Shown: piece after piece, positions 35,867 through 44,447 of the stretch
How positions within the stretch are numbered: position 1 is the first letter of the stretch
How the letters are laid out: every line of letters starts with the position of its first letter
Origin: Citrobacter europaeus
GTDB taxonomy: Bacteria > Pseudomonadota > Gammaproteobacteria > Enterobacterales > Enterobacteriaceae
Assembly: GCA_020099315.1 (NCBI GenBank)
Contig: CP083650.1
Location: 1,364,001-1,428,000 of the forward strand
Length of the DNA: 64,000 nt
Reading direction: 5' to 3'
Notes under the pieces: generated by a model
The model's database searches: none
Seen by the model: only the letters and a program-made list of their open reading frames with translations
What the model was told of the DNA's origin: nothing
Program-made: the position numbers and the translations under genes

Positions 35867-36589
35867 ATGGGAGAGGCTATTTCTCTCTGGCCATTGACGG
35901 GTATCGCCGTCATTGTGGTCGGATTTCTTTTACGTTTTAACCCGGTATTGGTGGTCATTATTGCCGGGATCGTCACGGGACTGGCGGCGCATATGCCGGT
36001 AGCCACCATCCTTGAGAAACTGGGTGAAGGTTTTCTTAACACCCGCAACCTGCCGTTTATCCTGCTGATCCCGCTGGCGGTTATTGGCCTGCTGGAACGT
36101 CACGGACTCAAAGAGCGCGCTCAGGCGTGGATTGCAAAAATCCGCAGCGCCACCAGTGGCCGTCTGCTTATTGTCTACCTGTTCATACGCGAAGCGACCG
36201 CCGCGTTAGGACTGACCAGTTTGGGGGGGCATCCACAGATGGTGCGTCCGCTGCTGGCGCCGATGGCGGAAGGGGCTGCTGAAAAAAATCATGGTGAGAT
36301 ACCGGGCGCGGTACGCTATCGCCTGCGCGCAATGTCAGCTGCGACCGATAACGTTGGGCTGTTTTTCGGGGAAGATATCTTTGTTGCCTTCGGTGCCATC
36401 ATATTCATGCACAACTTTATGCTGGAGTCTGGTGGGATCCAGACCGAACCGTTGCATATCGCCTTGTGGGGGATCCCAACGGCAATTTGTGCCTTTCTGA
36501 TCCACGGCACGCGTCTGTGGCGTCTGGATAGCTATTTGCAACGTGAGGTGGCGAAAGCGAATGCCGCAGCGAAAGGAGAAGCGAAATGA
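35867..36589 (+). CDS. DUF969 membrane protein, half of a probable permease
   Basis: The 240-residue protein has about five to six hydrophobic segments, starting WPLTGIAVIVVGFLLRFNPVLVVIIAG. The stretch FINHNLPFILL-like (FLNTRNLPFILLIPLAVIGLLERHG) and the loop GGHPQMVRPLLAPMAEGA are the recognisable features of DUF969. Members almost always pair with DUF979 and are often beside pcp. A two-part transporter related to the ArsB/GntP-type carriers is my inference. The gene overlaps the next start by 4 bases (ATGA). Confidence 0.75.
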   Translation: MGEAISLWPLTGIAVIVVGFLLRFNPVLVVIIAGIVTGLAAHMPVATILEKLGEGFLNTRNLPFILLIPLAVIGLLERHGLKERAQAWIAKIRSATSGRLLIVYLFIREATAALGLTSLGGHPQMVRPLLAPMAEGAAEKNHGEIPGAVRYRLRAMSAATDNVGLFFGEDIFVAFGAIIFMHNFMLESGGIQTEPLHIALWGIPTAICAFLIHGTRLWRLDSYLQREVAKANAAAKGEAK

Positions 36590-37581
36590 ATTTTCAACAA
36601 AGCTATCTCTATTGGCTGGCGGGAGCGGTATTACTGATTGTGGCGCTGATGTCGTGGCAGGACAAGGCGAACCCTCGCCGCTTCACTACAGGCCTGTTTT
36701 GGGGCATATACGGTGTATTGTTTTTGCTTGGCGACTGGACATACTCGCTGTTTGGCGACAAACGCGCGGTGCATATTGCCGTTGGTGTTGCGGTGGTCAT
36801 TCTGGCCCTGATCGCCGGTTTTGGCGGCGTGAAGCTGGGAAGCTACCATCAACGGACGCCGCAACAGCGAGAAGAAAGCGCCAGTCGCCTGGGCAACCGC
36901 CTGTTTTTCCCGGCGCTGGCGATTCCGGTAGTAACGGTGATCGGCGTGCTGATGTTCAACCATATTCCGGGCTTACAGGATGCGCTGTTTGGGCCGGGTA
37001 ATCACGCCACGCTGGTGACGCTTTTTTCCATGACAGCGGGCTCGTTGATTGGTCTGGCGATGGCGATAAAAATGACCCATGAGCGGGTGCATCAGCCGAT
37101 TCAGGAGGCGCGCCGTCTGCTGGATTCCATCGGCTGGGCGTTCATCCTGCCGCAAATCCTCGCCACGCTCGGGCTGTTGTTTACGGCGGCTGGCGTAGGC
37201 AGCGGCATTTCATATCTGACGCAGGAATATCTGGCGGTAGACAGTCGCTTTATCGCGGTGGCGGTGTACACCATCGGCATGGCATTGCTGACCATGGTGA
37301 TGGGCAATGCATTTGCTGCTTTCCCGATCGTGACCGCTGGGATTGGTATTCCGATCCTCGTACTGCAACACGGCGGCAATCCAGCGGTAATGGCGGCGAT
37401 TGGTATGTTCTCCGGCTATTGCGGGACACTGATGACGCCGATGGCGGCGAACTTTAACATTGTCCCTGCTGCGCTGCTGGAGCTGCCGGATAAAAACGCG
37501 GTGATTAAAGCGCAGGTGCCAACCGGCATACTGCTGCTGTTGGTCAACGTGTTCCTGATGTATTTCCTGATGTTCTTGTAA
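36586..37581 (+). CDS. DUF979 membrane protein, second half of a probable permease
   Basis: The 331-residue, very hydrophobic protein has about nine membrane segments. The conserved-looking loop NAFAAFPIVTAGIGIPIL and the glycine-rich MFSGYCGTLMTPMAANFNIVP look like the re-entrant binding loops of anion permeases. It overlaps the DUF969 gene and lies 9 bases before pcp. The position between the 5-oxoprolinase and the pyroglutamyl peptidase genes points to uptake of pyroglutamate or pyroglutamyl peptides. Confidence 0.78.
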   Translation: MNFQQSYLYWLAGAVLLIVALMSWQDKANPRRFTTGLFWGIYGVLFLLGDWTYSLFGDKRAVHIAVGVAVVILALIAGFGGVKLGSYHQRTPQQREESASRLGNRLFFPALAIPVVTVIGVLMFNHIPGLQDALFGPGNHATLVTLFSMTAGSLIGLAMAIKMTHERVHQPIQEARRLLDSIGWAFILPQILATLGLLFTAAGVGSGISYLTQEYLAVDSRFIAVAVYTIGMALLTMVMGNAFAAFPIVTAGIGIPILVLQHGGNPAVMAAIGMFSGYCGTLMTPMAANFNIVPAALLELPDKNAVIKAQVPTGILLLLVNVFLMYFLMFL

Positions 37582-37590
37582 GGTGACAGG

Positions 37591-38235
37591 ATGAAAACAG
37601 TACTCATCACGGGATTTGAACCCTTTGGCGGCGAGTCAGTTAACCCTTCCTGGGAAGTGGTCTCGGGACTCGACAATGCTATTATCGGTGGATGCCGCGT
37701 CGTTGCCCGCCAGCTGCCGTGCGTCTTTGGCGAATCTCTTGCCGTACTCAATGGCGCGATTGATGCGCTGTCGCCATCGTTGGTGCTGGCTGTGGGGCAG
37801 GCGGGCGGGCGCTCGGATATCACCGTGGAGCGCGTGGCGATCAACGTTGATGATGCACGTATTGCGGATAACCAGGGACAACAGCCGGTAGATGTGCCGA
37901 TTGTCGTCGATGGTCCTGCGGCATGGTTTAGTACGTTGCCGATCAAAGCGATGGTTGTGGCTATGCGCAACGCGGGAATTCCGGCCTCGGTTTCCCAGAC
38001 CGCAGGTACCTTTGTGTGTAACCACGTAATGTATGGTCTGCTGCATAAATTACGCGACGTGCCGGCGGTGAAGGGCGGTTTTATTCATATCCCTTATCTG
38101 CCGCAACAAGCTGCACAGCATCCCGGAGCGCCAAGTATGGCGGCTGAAACCGTTCGCCGGGCGCTGGAAGTCGCCATTGCCACCGCCTTGCAGGTGGAAA
38201 GCGATATCACAGTGACGGGCGGCGCAACACATTAA
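37591..38235 (+). CDS. pcp: Pcp, pyrrolidone-carboxylate (pyroglutamyl) peptidase
   Basis: The 214-residue cysteine peptidase of family C15 begins KTVLITGFEPFGGESVNPSW. The catalytic Glu lies in GQAGGRSDITVERVAIN, the Cys in TAGTFVCNHVMYGLLH and the His in GGFIHIPYLPQQ. It removes N-terminal pyroglutamate from peptides. The product is the substrate of PxpBCA encoded just upstream, so the row forms a complete salvage path. It is 14 bases before nei. Confidence 0.96.
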   Translation: MKTVLITGFEPFGGESVNPSWEVVSGLDNAIIGGCRVVARQLPCVFGESLAVLNGAIDALSPSLVLAVGQAGGRSDITVERVAINVDDARIADNQGQQPVDVPIVVDGPAAWFSTLPIKAMVVAMRNAGIPASVSQTAGTFVCNHVMYGLLHKLRDVPAVKGGFIHIPYLPQQAAQHPGAPSMAAETVRRALEVAIATALQVESDITVTGGATH

Positions 38236-38249
38236 CAAAGGACAGTATT

Positions 38250-39041
38250 ATGCCTGAAGGCCCGGAGATCCGCCGCGCGGCGGATAACCTGGAGGCGGCA
38301 GTCAAAGGCAAACCCCTGACGGATGTCTGGTTTGCCTTTGAGCAGTTAAAACCGTATCAATCTCAACTAATTGGGCAGAGTGTTACTCAGCTTGAAACGC
38401 GAGGGAAAGCATTGCTGACTCATTTTTCTAATGGTCTGACGCTGTACAGTCACAACCAGCTCTACGGCGTGTGGCGAGTCGTGGATACCGGCAATATTCC
38501 GCAGACTTCGCGGGTTCTGCGTGTCAGGCTGCAAACAGCCGATAAAACCATCCTGCTCTATAGCGCGTCTGATATCGAAATGCTGACGCCAGAGCAGCTT
38601 ACCACCCATCCGTTCCTGCAACGAGTTGGGCCGGATGTGCTGGATTTACGTTTAACGCCCGATGAGGTTAAAGCGCGTCTGTTATCTCCGCGTTTTCGTA
38701 ATCGCCAGTTTTCTGGCCTGCTACTGGACCAGGCGTTTCTGGCGGGATTAGGTAACTACCTGCGGGTAGAGATCCTTTGGCAGGTAGGGTTGACCGGGCA
38801 GCATAAAGCGTCTCAGCTTAGTGACAAACAGTTGGATGCGCTGGCGCGTGCGCTGCTTGATATTCCTCGTCTGTCCTATAATACCCGTGGGCTGGTGGAT
38901 GAGAACAAACACCATGGCGCGTTGTTTCGCTTTAAGGTCTTTCACCGGGACGGTGAAGCCTGCGAGCGCTGTGGTGGAATCATCGAAAAAACGACGCTCT
39001 CTTCGCGCCCTTTTTACTGGTGTCCGGGATGTCAGAAGTAG
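38250..39041 (+). CDS. nei: Nei, endonuclease VIII
   Basis: The 263 residues equal the E. coli length. The N-terminal PEGPEIRRAADNLEAA carries the catalytic Pro and Glu once Met is removed. The helix-two-turn-helix region has LAGLGNYLRVEILW, and a C-terminal zinc finger has CERCGG and CPGC. It excises oxidised pyrimidines from DNA and cuts the strand. In E. coli nei also follows pxpA. Here the DUF969/979-pcp genes are inserted ahead of it in the same direction. Confidence 0.98.
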   Translation: MPEGPEIRRAADNLEAAVKGKPLTDVWFAFEQLKPYQSQLIGQSVTQLETRGKALLTHFSNGLTLYSHNQLYGVWRVVDTGNIPQTSRVLRVRLQTADKTILLYSASDIEMLTPEQLTTHPFLQRVGPDVLDLRLTPDEVKARLLSPRFRNRQFSGLLLDQAFLAGLGNYLRVEILWQVGLTGQHKASQLSDKQLDALARALLDIPRLSYNTRGLVDENKHHGALFRFKVFHRDGEACERCGGIIEKTTLSSRPFYWCPGCQK

Positions 39042-39043
39042 AT

Positions 39044-39892
39044 CTATACCGAAGCATACGTTTTGCGATATTGCAGCGGGGTTTTACCCATGTTTTTGCG
39101 AAAACAGGTAATAAACCAGGCGTATTCGGAGAAACCAACCTGAGCAGCAATATCGCGTACCGAGCTATTGGTATGTAACAGCAGTTCGCAGGCCTGACGA
39201 ATGCGGCGCATCATCAGGTATTCCTGAATCGTACCGCCGGTTTCTTCGTGAAAACGGCGGGAGGCATGGCCCCGCGAGCACCCCATCTCGCTGGCGATAT
39301 CTTCCAGCGAGCAGCGCTGGTGAAAGTGTGTTTCGATCCAGCGGATAATGCTGACCGAAAATGTATTTTGTCCCGTGGCCTGCGCCTGATGTGGCAGCAG
39401 GCTAATGAGCTGCATCACCAGAAATGCGCTGTCGCTGATGCTGAAGGTCTGACTTTTGAGCTGTTCTTCAAAACGGCTCAGCAACGTTTCAATCACCGGT
39501 TGAACGTCACCGACGTCAAACACCCGTGCTTTCTCTCCCCTGGCGCACAGCTGACGCAGTAGCATTTGCTGCCGAGGAAAATCCCGCAGGTACTGCTCAA
39601 TTTGTGGAGCATTAAAGTGCAGCGTTGTGCGGTGATAAATATTACGTGCATCCTGTTCGACAAACACTTTATGCAACTTTCCCGGCGGGAAAATAAAAAT
39701 ACGCCCGGGTTTGACGGTGTACTGTTGGTGCTCCATAAGCGCGATGCCTACTCCCTGAGAAACCGACAATATCTCCACACACTGGTGCCAGTGATAGTAG
39801 TTGGCTGGCATATCCTTCATACGATTAAAGTAAATCGACTTGTCGTTGAGGTTTATATGCTCAAGATAACTACTGTCTTCCGTCCGCTGCAT
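39044..39892 (-). CDS. AraC-family regulator of the uronide locus
   Basis: The 282-residue protein has an N-terminal cupin-like sensor (YYHWHQCVEILSVSQGVG, IFIFPPGKLHKVF) and a C-terminal AraC DNA-binding domain. The latter has two helix-turn-helix motifs, CSLEDIASEMGCSRGHASRRF and SSVRDIAAQVGFSEYAWFI. It is divergent from the DUF2264 gene, which heads the sugar operon, and a perfect 14-base palindrome lies just upstream. An activator answering to an oligosaccharide is the natural reading. The gene is convergent with nei, with only two bases between the stops. Confidence 0.85.
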   Translation of the reverse strand: MQRTEDSSYLEHINLNDKSIYFNRMKDMPANYYHWHQCVEILSVSQGVGIALMEHQQYTVKPGRIFIFPPGKLHKVFVEQDARNIYHRTTLHFNAPQIEQYLRDFPRQQMLLRQLCARGEKARVFDVGDVQPVIETLLSRFEEQLKSQTFSISDSAFLVMQLISLLPHQAQATGQNTFSVSIIRWIETHFHQRCSLEDIASEMGCSRGHASRRFHEETGGTIQEYLMMRRIRQACELLLHTNSSVRDIAAQVGFSEYAWFITCFRKNMGKTPLQYRKTYASV

Positions 39893-39904
39893 TTATGTCT
39901 CGCC

Positions 39905-39918
39905 TGTTCATGTGAACA
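39905..39918. promoter_or_regulatory. Perfect palindrome, candidate operator
   Basis: TGTTCATGTGAACA is a perfect inverted repeat located 12 bases from the AraC-type start codon and about 165 bases from the divergent DUF2264 start. It could be a regulator or CRP-like site; no direct evidence. Confidence 0.4.
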
Positions 39919-40083
39919 TACTTAAGTTTTTATCACTGTAATCGAATTTTCTCCGCAAAATGCAGATGAATGTTGTACTTCATCACCAGCGTTGTGTGGA
40001 AATACGACGATTATCACATTTGTATGTCAGCTCAAATCCTTATTATGCGCCCAATACTTCATCAAATGAAACGAGGTTTCATT

Positions 40084-41865
40084 ATGCGAGCAAGGCAAGA
40101 GTATGCAGAAAAGGCGCGGCAATGGTTGGCATCAGCCATTCCTCATCTCTCATGCGATAACACGCGTTTGGACGTGGGCGAAACGTCCGCACAATATCCA
40201 ATGGACATCGCCGGTATGGAGGGGTTTGCACGTCTGTTATGGATCCTTTCACCGCTGTTAAGCGCAGGAGACGCGGGTGAGTATCGTGAGGCTTTTATTC
40301 GCGGTATTCGCCATGGCTGTGACCCCGAACATCCAAACTATTGGGGTAATCTGGTCGATAACGATCAGCGCTGCGTGGAAATGGCTGCCTTTGGCGTAGC
40401 GCTGGCGCTGCCGAATACCGGATTATGGGATGCGTTAACCGCCGATGAGCAGGATAATCTGGAGCGCTGGTTACGACAAAGTGCTGATATCCAAATCCCG
40501 GATAATAACTGGCACTTCTTCCCGGTATTGGTGCAGGTCGGTCTTAAATGTGTCGGACGCCACTATGACATGATGGTCATTGATAAGCATCTGAACGCGA
40601 TTGAGCCATTCTGGCTTGGTAACGGCTGGTATTCCGACGGTGCAGGTAAACCGCGCGATTACTATATCTCCAGCGGGTTTCATTTTTACAGTTTGCTGTA
40701 CAGCCATCTTATGCAGGACGCTGATCCTGAACGTTGCCTGCGCTATCGCCAGCGCGCGCGTCAGTTTGCCAGAGATTACATCTATTACTTTACCTGTGAC
40801 GGGGATGCAATTCCGTTTGGCCGCAGCCTGACTTACCGTTTTGTTCAGGTTGCGTTCTGGAGCGCCGTCGTCTGGACAGGATTGGATGTCTTTACGATCC
40901 CTATCGTCAAAGGCGTGATTTTACGCCACCTCGACTGGTGGTTAGCGCAGCCTTTCATTGGCCCGGATGGTTTATTCACGCTGGGATATACCTACCCGAA
41001 TCTGGTGATGACCGAAGACTACAACAGCCCATGCTCACCCTGGTGGGCATGTAAGGCGTTGCTGATTCTGGCGCTGCCGGAACAGAGCGCATTCTGGCAA
41101 GCCGAGTCAGCCCCGTTGCCTGAACCTGAGCCGATTCATCCGATAAAGGAAGCCGGACAATTTATCGTTCATGATGATGCAAACCGACACGCCTGGATGC
41201 TGATGTCCGGGCAGTACGACCGCAATAACTTTGTCAATTTCGATGCCAAATACGGCAAATTTGCTTACTCCAGCCACTTCGGTTTTACCCTGGAGCGCGG
41301 TCATTATGGTCTGAACCATGCTGCCTGTGATTCGATGCTGGTGTTCAGCGAACAGGATAACTACTGGCGTGGACGTCGTGAGTGCGACGCTGTTGAAATG
41401 ACGGATGCGTTAATCCGAAGCCGTTGGCACCCGTGGTCAAACGTCGTCGTCACGACCTGGCTAATCCCGTTTCAGCAAGGACATATTCGCATTCATCGCG
41501 TTGAAACTGCGCGCCAGCTTGACTGTGTCGAGGGGGGATTCGCGCTTAACCGGCATCAACTCATCGATACCAAAACTGCACCGCACGGGGTCACGCTTCG
41601 TGCCAGCTCCGGCGTATGCCAGATAACCGATCTGTTGGCAGAGCGTCAACCGGAGATCGTCACAACGCCACCCAACAGCAACATTCTGTATGCATCACCG
41701 GGGGAGATCCCCTGTCTTCGTAGCACGCTTACGCCGGGCACGCACTGGCTGGCCTGCGCCGTCAACGCCACATCGTTTTCCTCGCTGTCACCTGCGGCAG
41801 CAATGGCGTTCGACCGTGAGAATCAGGTGCTAACGCTGGGTGTGAAAACGCTGGAAATCATATAA
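40084..41865 (+). CDS. DUF2264 protein, probable uronide-active hydrolase
   Basis: From the ATG at 40084 (CGAGG site) the protein has 593 residues; longer in-frame readings lack ribosome sites. There is no signal peptide, so it is cytoplasmic. The DUF2264 family hallmarks are the (alpha/alpha)-barrel-like first two thirds (ARLLWILSPLLSAGD, YWGNLVDNDQRCVEMAAFGV, NNWHFFPVLVQVGL) and a beta-rich tail. As I recall, some DUF2264 members are glucuronidases of family GH154; that should be checked. It precedes a transporter and a GH88 enzyme, so it probably acts on an imported uronic-acid oligosaccharide. Confidence 0.75.
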   Translation: MRARQEYAEKARQWLASAIPHLSCDNTRLDVGETSAQYPMDIAGMEGFARLLWILSPLLSAGDAGEYREAFIRGIRHGCDPEHPNYWGNLVDNDQRCVEMAAFGVALALPNTGLWDALTADEQDNLERWLRQSADIQIPDNNWHFFPVLVQVGLKCVGRHYDMMVIDKHLNAIEPFWLGNGWYSDGAGKPRDYYISSGFHFYSLLYSHLMQDADPERCLRYRQRARQFARDYIYYFTCDGDAIPFGRSLTYRFVQVAFWSAVVWTGLDVFTIPIVKGVILRHLDWWLAQPFIGPDGLFTLGYTYPNLVMTEDYNSPCSPWWACKALLILALPEQSAFWQAESAPLPEPEPIHPIKEAGQFIVHDDANRHAWMLMSGQYDRNNFVNFDAKYGKFAYSSHFGFTLERGHYGLNHAACDSMLVFSEQDNYWRGRRECDAVEMTDALIRSRWHPWSNVVVTTWLIPFQQGHIRIHRVETARQLDCVEGGFALNRHQLIDTKTAPHGVTLRASSGVCQITDLLAERQPEIVTTPPNSNILYASPGEIPCLRSTLTPGTHWLACAVNATSFSSLSPAAAMAFDRENQVLTLGVKTLEII

Positions 41866-41889
41866 CTGACGCATGTGCGGAGAAAAATA

Positions 41890-43155
41890 ATGACTAACCC
41901 TGTTCAGTCGACGCGCTCGGCTTACATCAAACTGAGTCTGTTTGTATTTCTGTTTACCTTTACCTGGGCGGCCAGTTTTGGCCTGTACGCTATCTGGCTG
42001 GGAGATAAAGCCGGGTTGGATGGTGTGGAGATCGGCACGGTATTTGCCGTGAACGGCGTTTTTGCGGTAGTTATCAAACCTGTTTACGGTTACATCATGG
42101 ACAAAATGGGCATGAAAAAACATCTGCTCTATTTTGTCTGCCTCGTTTCGGCCCTGATGGCGCCATTTTTCATCTGGTGTTACCTGCCGCTATTACAAAC
42201 GCATTTTATCAGCGGGATGATCGTCGGTGCGCTTTTTTTCAGCCTCGGCTGGTATGCGGGGGTGGCGGCGGAAGAGTCCTATGTTGACCGTTTCAGCCGT
42301 TTGTACGCGATGGAGTTTGGCCGGATCCGCATGTGGGCCGCGCTGGGATGGGCAACGGCGTCTTCATTCTCTGGGTATCTCTACAATATTTCGCCCAAAA
42401 TCAACTTTGTAATCAGTAGCGTTTCCGCGCTGTGCATGTTTGCGGTTCTGCTGACGCTGAAAGTTGATCACTTTGGCCAGGAAGAGAATGACGTCCTGTC
42501 GAAAGAGAAGATTGTCATTGGCGATGTGTTCGAGTTGCTGCGCAATAAGAAATTCTGGACCTTTGCGCTGTATATCGCGGGAGTGGCATGGATGATGTTT
42601 ATTGCCGAACAGCAGTTCTCTCGCTATTTCGTCACCTTCTTTAGCACTAAAGAAGAAGGCAACGCCATGTTTGGCTACATGAGTACCGCGCAGTCAGCCG
42701 CAGAGTTTTTCGGCATGATGCTGGTGCCTGCCATTATTAACCGCATAGGCGCTAAGCAGGGGATGATCCTGACCGGTCTTGTGATCAGTCTGCGTTTGAT
42801 TATTTCCGGATTAACTAACGATCCGCTGATCATCTGCCTGGTGAAGCCTTTGTATGGGATTGAAATCGCCCTGATTCTGGTGTCGGTCTTCAAATACATT
42901 GCCGAACATTTCGACAAACGCGTTAACGCCACGATGTACCTGCTGGGCTATCAGGCCATGATTTACGTCGGTTCTATTGTCGTGGCACCGCCTGCCGGCT
43001 ATGCCTACCAAAAAATTGGTTTTGAGCATACCTATCTGATTATGGGCGTGGTTGCTCTGGTATTTACCGGGATCTCCGCCATCACGCTTTCTACTTGCTA
43101 TCAGCACAAAAAAAACACTGCAGCCCCTGTCCATGGGCAAGAAGCCACCCATTAA
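41890..43155 (+). CDS. MFS oligosaccharide:H+ symporter (LacY-like)
   Basis: The ATG at 41890 with a GGAG site gives 421 residues; five upstream residues are dispensable. The protein has 12 membrane segments. Its N-terminus (YIKLSLFVFLFTFTWAASFG) and the loop YGYIMDKMGMKKHLLY resemble the LacY/RafB/CscB branch. The long central loop has VDHFGQEEND. It should carry the periplasmic product of the KdgM-type porin into the cytoplasm. It lies 24 bases after the DUF2264 gene and 21 bases before the GH88 gene. Confidence 0.85.
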   Translation: MTNPVQSTRSAYIKLSLFVFLFTFTWAASFGLYAIWLGDKAGLDGVEIGTVFAVNGVFAVVIKPVYGYIMDKMGMKKHLLYFVCLVSALMAPFFIWCYLPLLQTHFISGMIVGALFFSLGWYAGVAAEESYVDRFSRLYAMEFGRIRMWAALGWATASSFSGYLYNISPKINFVISSVSALCMFAVLLTLKVDHFGQEENDVLSKEKIVIGDVFELLRNKKFWTFALYIAGVAWMMFIAEQQFSRYFVTFFSTKEEGNAMFGYMSTAQSAAEFFGMMLVPAIINRIGAKQGMILTGLVISLRLIISGLTNDPLIICLVKPLYGIEIALILVSVFKYIAEHFDKRVNATMYLLGYQAMIYVGSIVVAPPAGYAYQKIGFEHTYLIMGVVALVFTGISAITLSTCYQHKKNTAAPVHGQEATH

Positions 43156-43176
43156 AGTGAAGAAAACGAGAGAATT

Positions 43177-44367
43177 ATGTCTGTGACTATCCGTAAAGAA
43201 CCGATCGTTCCTGTTGTCCTGCGAAGCGGCGAGCGCGCTGCTATTACGCAGAAGATTCGCCGCGCTTTACCGGTCATTTTATCTGCTATCGATCGTAACA
43301 GCGATTATTTTGGCACGCGTTTTCCGGATGCGGCATGTGAAAATGGTCGCTACCCAATTATCGATAATCAGGAATGGACCACCAGTTTCTGGACTGGCCA
43401 GCTGTGGCTGGCGTGGGAATGGACGCGTAATGATGCGTATCGTACGTTGGCCGAACAACATGTCCGTTCTTTTGGCGAACGTATTGCCAGTAGGGATCAT
43501 ACCAATCACCACGATCTGGGTTTTCTGTACAGCCTTTCATGTATAGCGGCCAATAAACTAACCGGCAATCGCGAGGCGACTTATATCGCGCAGCAGGCGG
43601 CAGAAGTGCTAATGGAACGCTATCACGAGAAATGCGGCATTATTCAGGCGTGGGGCGAACTGGATAATCCGGAGCAGCAGGGCAGGATGATTATAGACTG
43701 CAATATGAATCTGCCCTTGCTGTATCAGGCAAGCGCCAGCACCGGCGATCCACGCTATGCTGAAGCGGCGAAAAATCATATAGAGCAGGCGCGACGTTAT
43801 ATTGTGCGCGAGGACGGCTCAACTTTTCATACGTACTATATGGATGTGCGCACCGGGGAACCGCGGTTTGGCAATACGCATCAGGGTTTTTCCGATGATT
43901 CCTGCTGGTCGCGCGGGCAGGCATGGGGTGTTTATGGCTTTCTGCTGAATTATCTCTATACCGGAGATGAGCGGCTTCTGGAACTGAGCCAGACGCTGGC
44001 AAATTACTTTATTAATCGTTTGCCGGAAGATCTTATCTGTTATTGGGATTTGGCGCTTACCGATCCCAACAGTGAAAGGGATAGCTCTGCCAGCGCGATT
44101 CTCGCCTGCGCGCTGCTGGAGCTGGTAAAACAGCTACCGGCAACCCATCCGGAACGTGAAAGTTATGAAGCGTTGGCATTAAGGATGATTGCGCGAATGC
44201 TTGATGATTATCTAAATGCTGCGCATGAAGCAGGCGAAGGATTATTAAAACACTCTGTTTATTATTTTAAAGGTAACGTCGGTGTGGATGAGTGCTGCGC
44301 GTGGGGGGATTATTTCCTGATGGAAGCGATGACCCGTGCAATATCCTGCTGGAAAAGTTACTGGTAA
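43177..44367 (+). CDS. GH88 unsaturated glucuronyl hydrolase
   Basis: The 396-residue protein has a family GH88 (alpha/alpha)6-barrel. Asp113 (TNHHDLGFLY) and Asp174 (MIIDCNMNLP) are separated by 61 residues, the same distance as the catalytic Asp88 and Asp149 of the Bacillus GL1 enzyme. Aromatic and WSRGQAWGVYGF motifs are also present. The enzyme removes the 4,5-unsaturated uronate from oligosaccharides made by polysaccharide lyases, such as glycosaminoglycan or pectin fragments. No signal peptide is visible, so it is cytoplasmic. No lyase is encoded in the window, so the cell may depend on oligomers released by others. Confidence 0.9.
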   Translation: MSVTIRKEPIVPVVLRSGERAAITQKIRRALPVILSAIDRNSDYFGTRFPDAACENGRYPIIDNQEWTTSFWTGQLWLAWEWTRNDAYRTLAEQHVRSFGERIASRDHTNHHDLGFLYSLSCIAANKLTGNREATYIAQQAAEVLMERYHEKCGIIQAWGELDNPEQQGRMIIDCNMNLPLLYQASASTGDPRYAEAAKNHIEQARRYIVREDGSTFHTYYMDVRTGEPRFGNTHQGFSDDSCWSRGQAWGVYGFLLNYLYTGDERLLELSQTLANYFINRLPEDLICYWDLALTDPNSERDSSASAILACALLELVKQLPATHPERESYEALALRMIARMLDDYLNAAHEAGEGLLKHSVYYFKGNVGVDECCAWGDYFLMEAMTRAISCWKSYW

Positions 44368-44447
44368 TATTCCGCTCCCTCGGTTAAATATTCAGGCTAT
44401 TGATTTAGCAGGGGGGGATTTTATCTCTGTACGGCGAGGAAAATATA

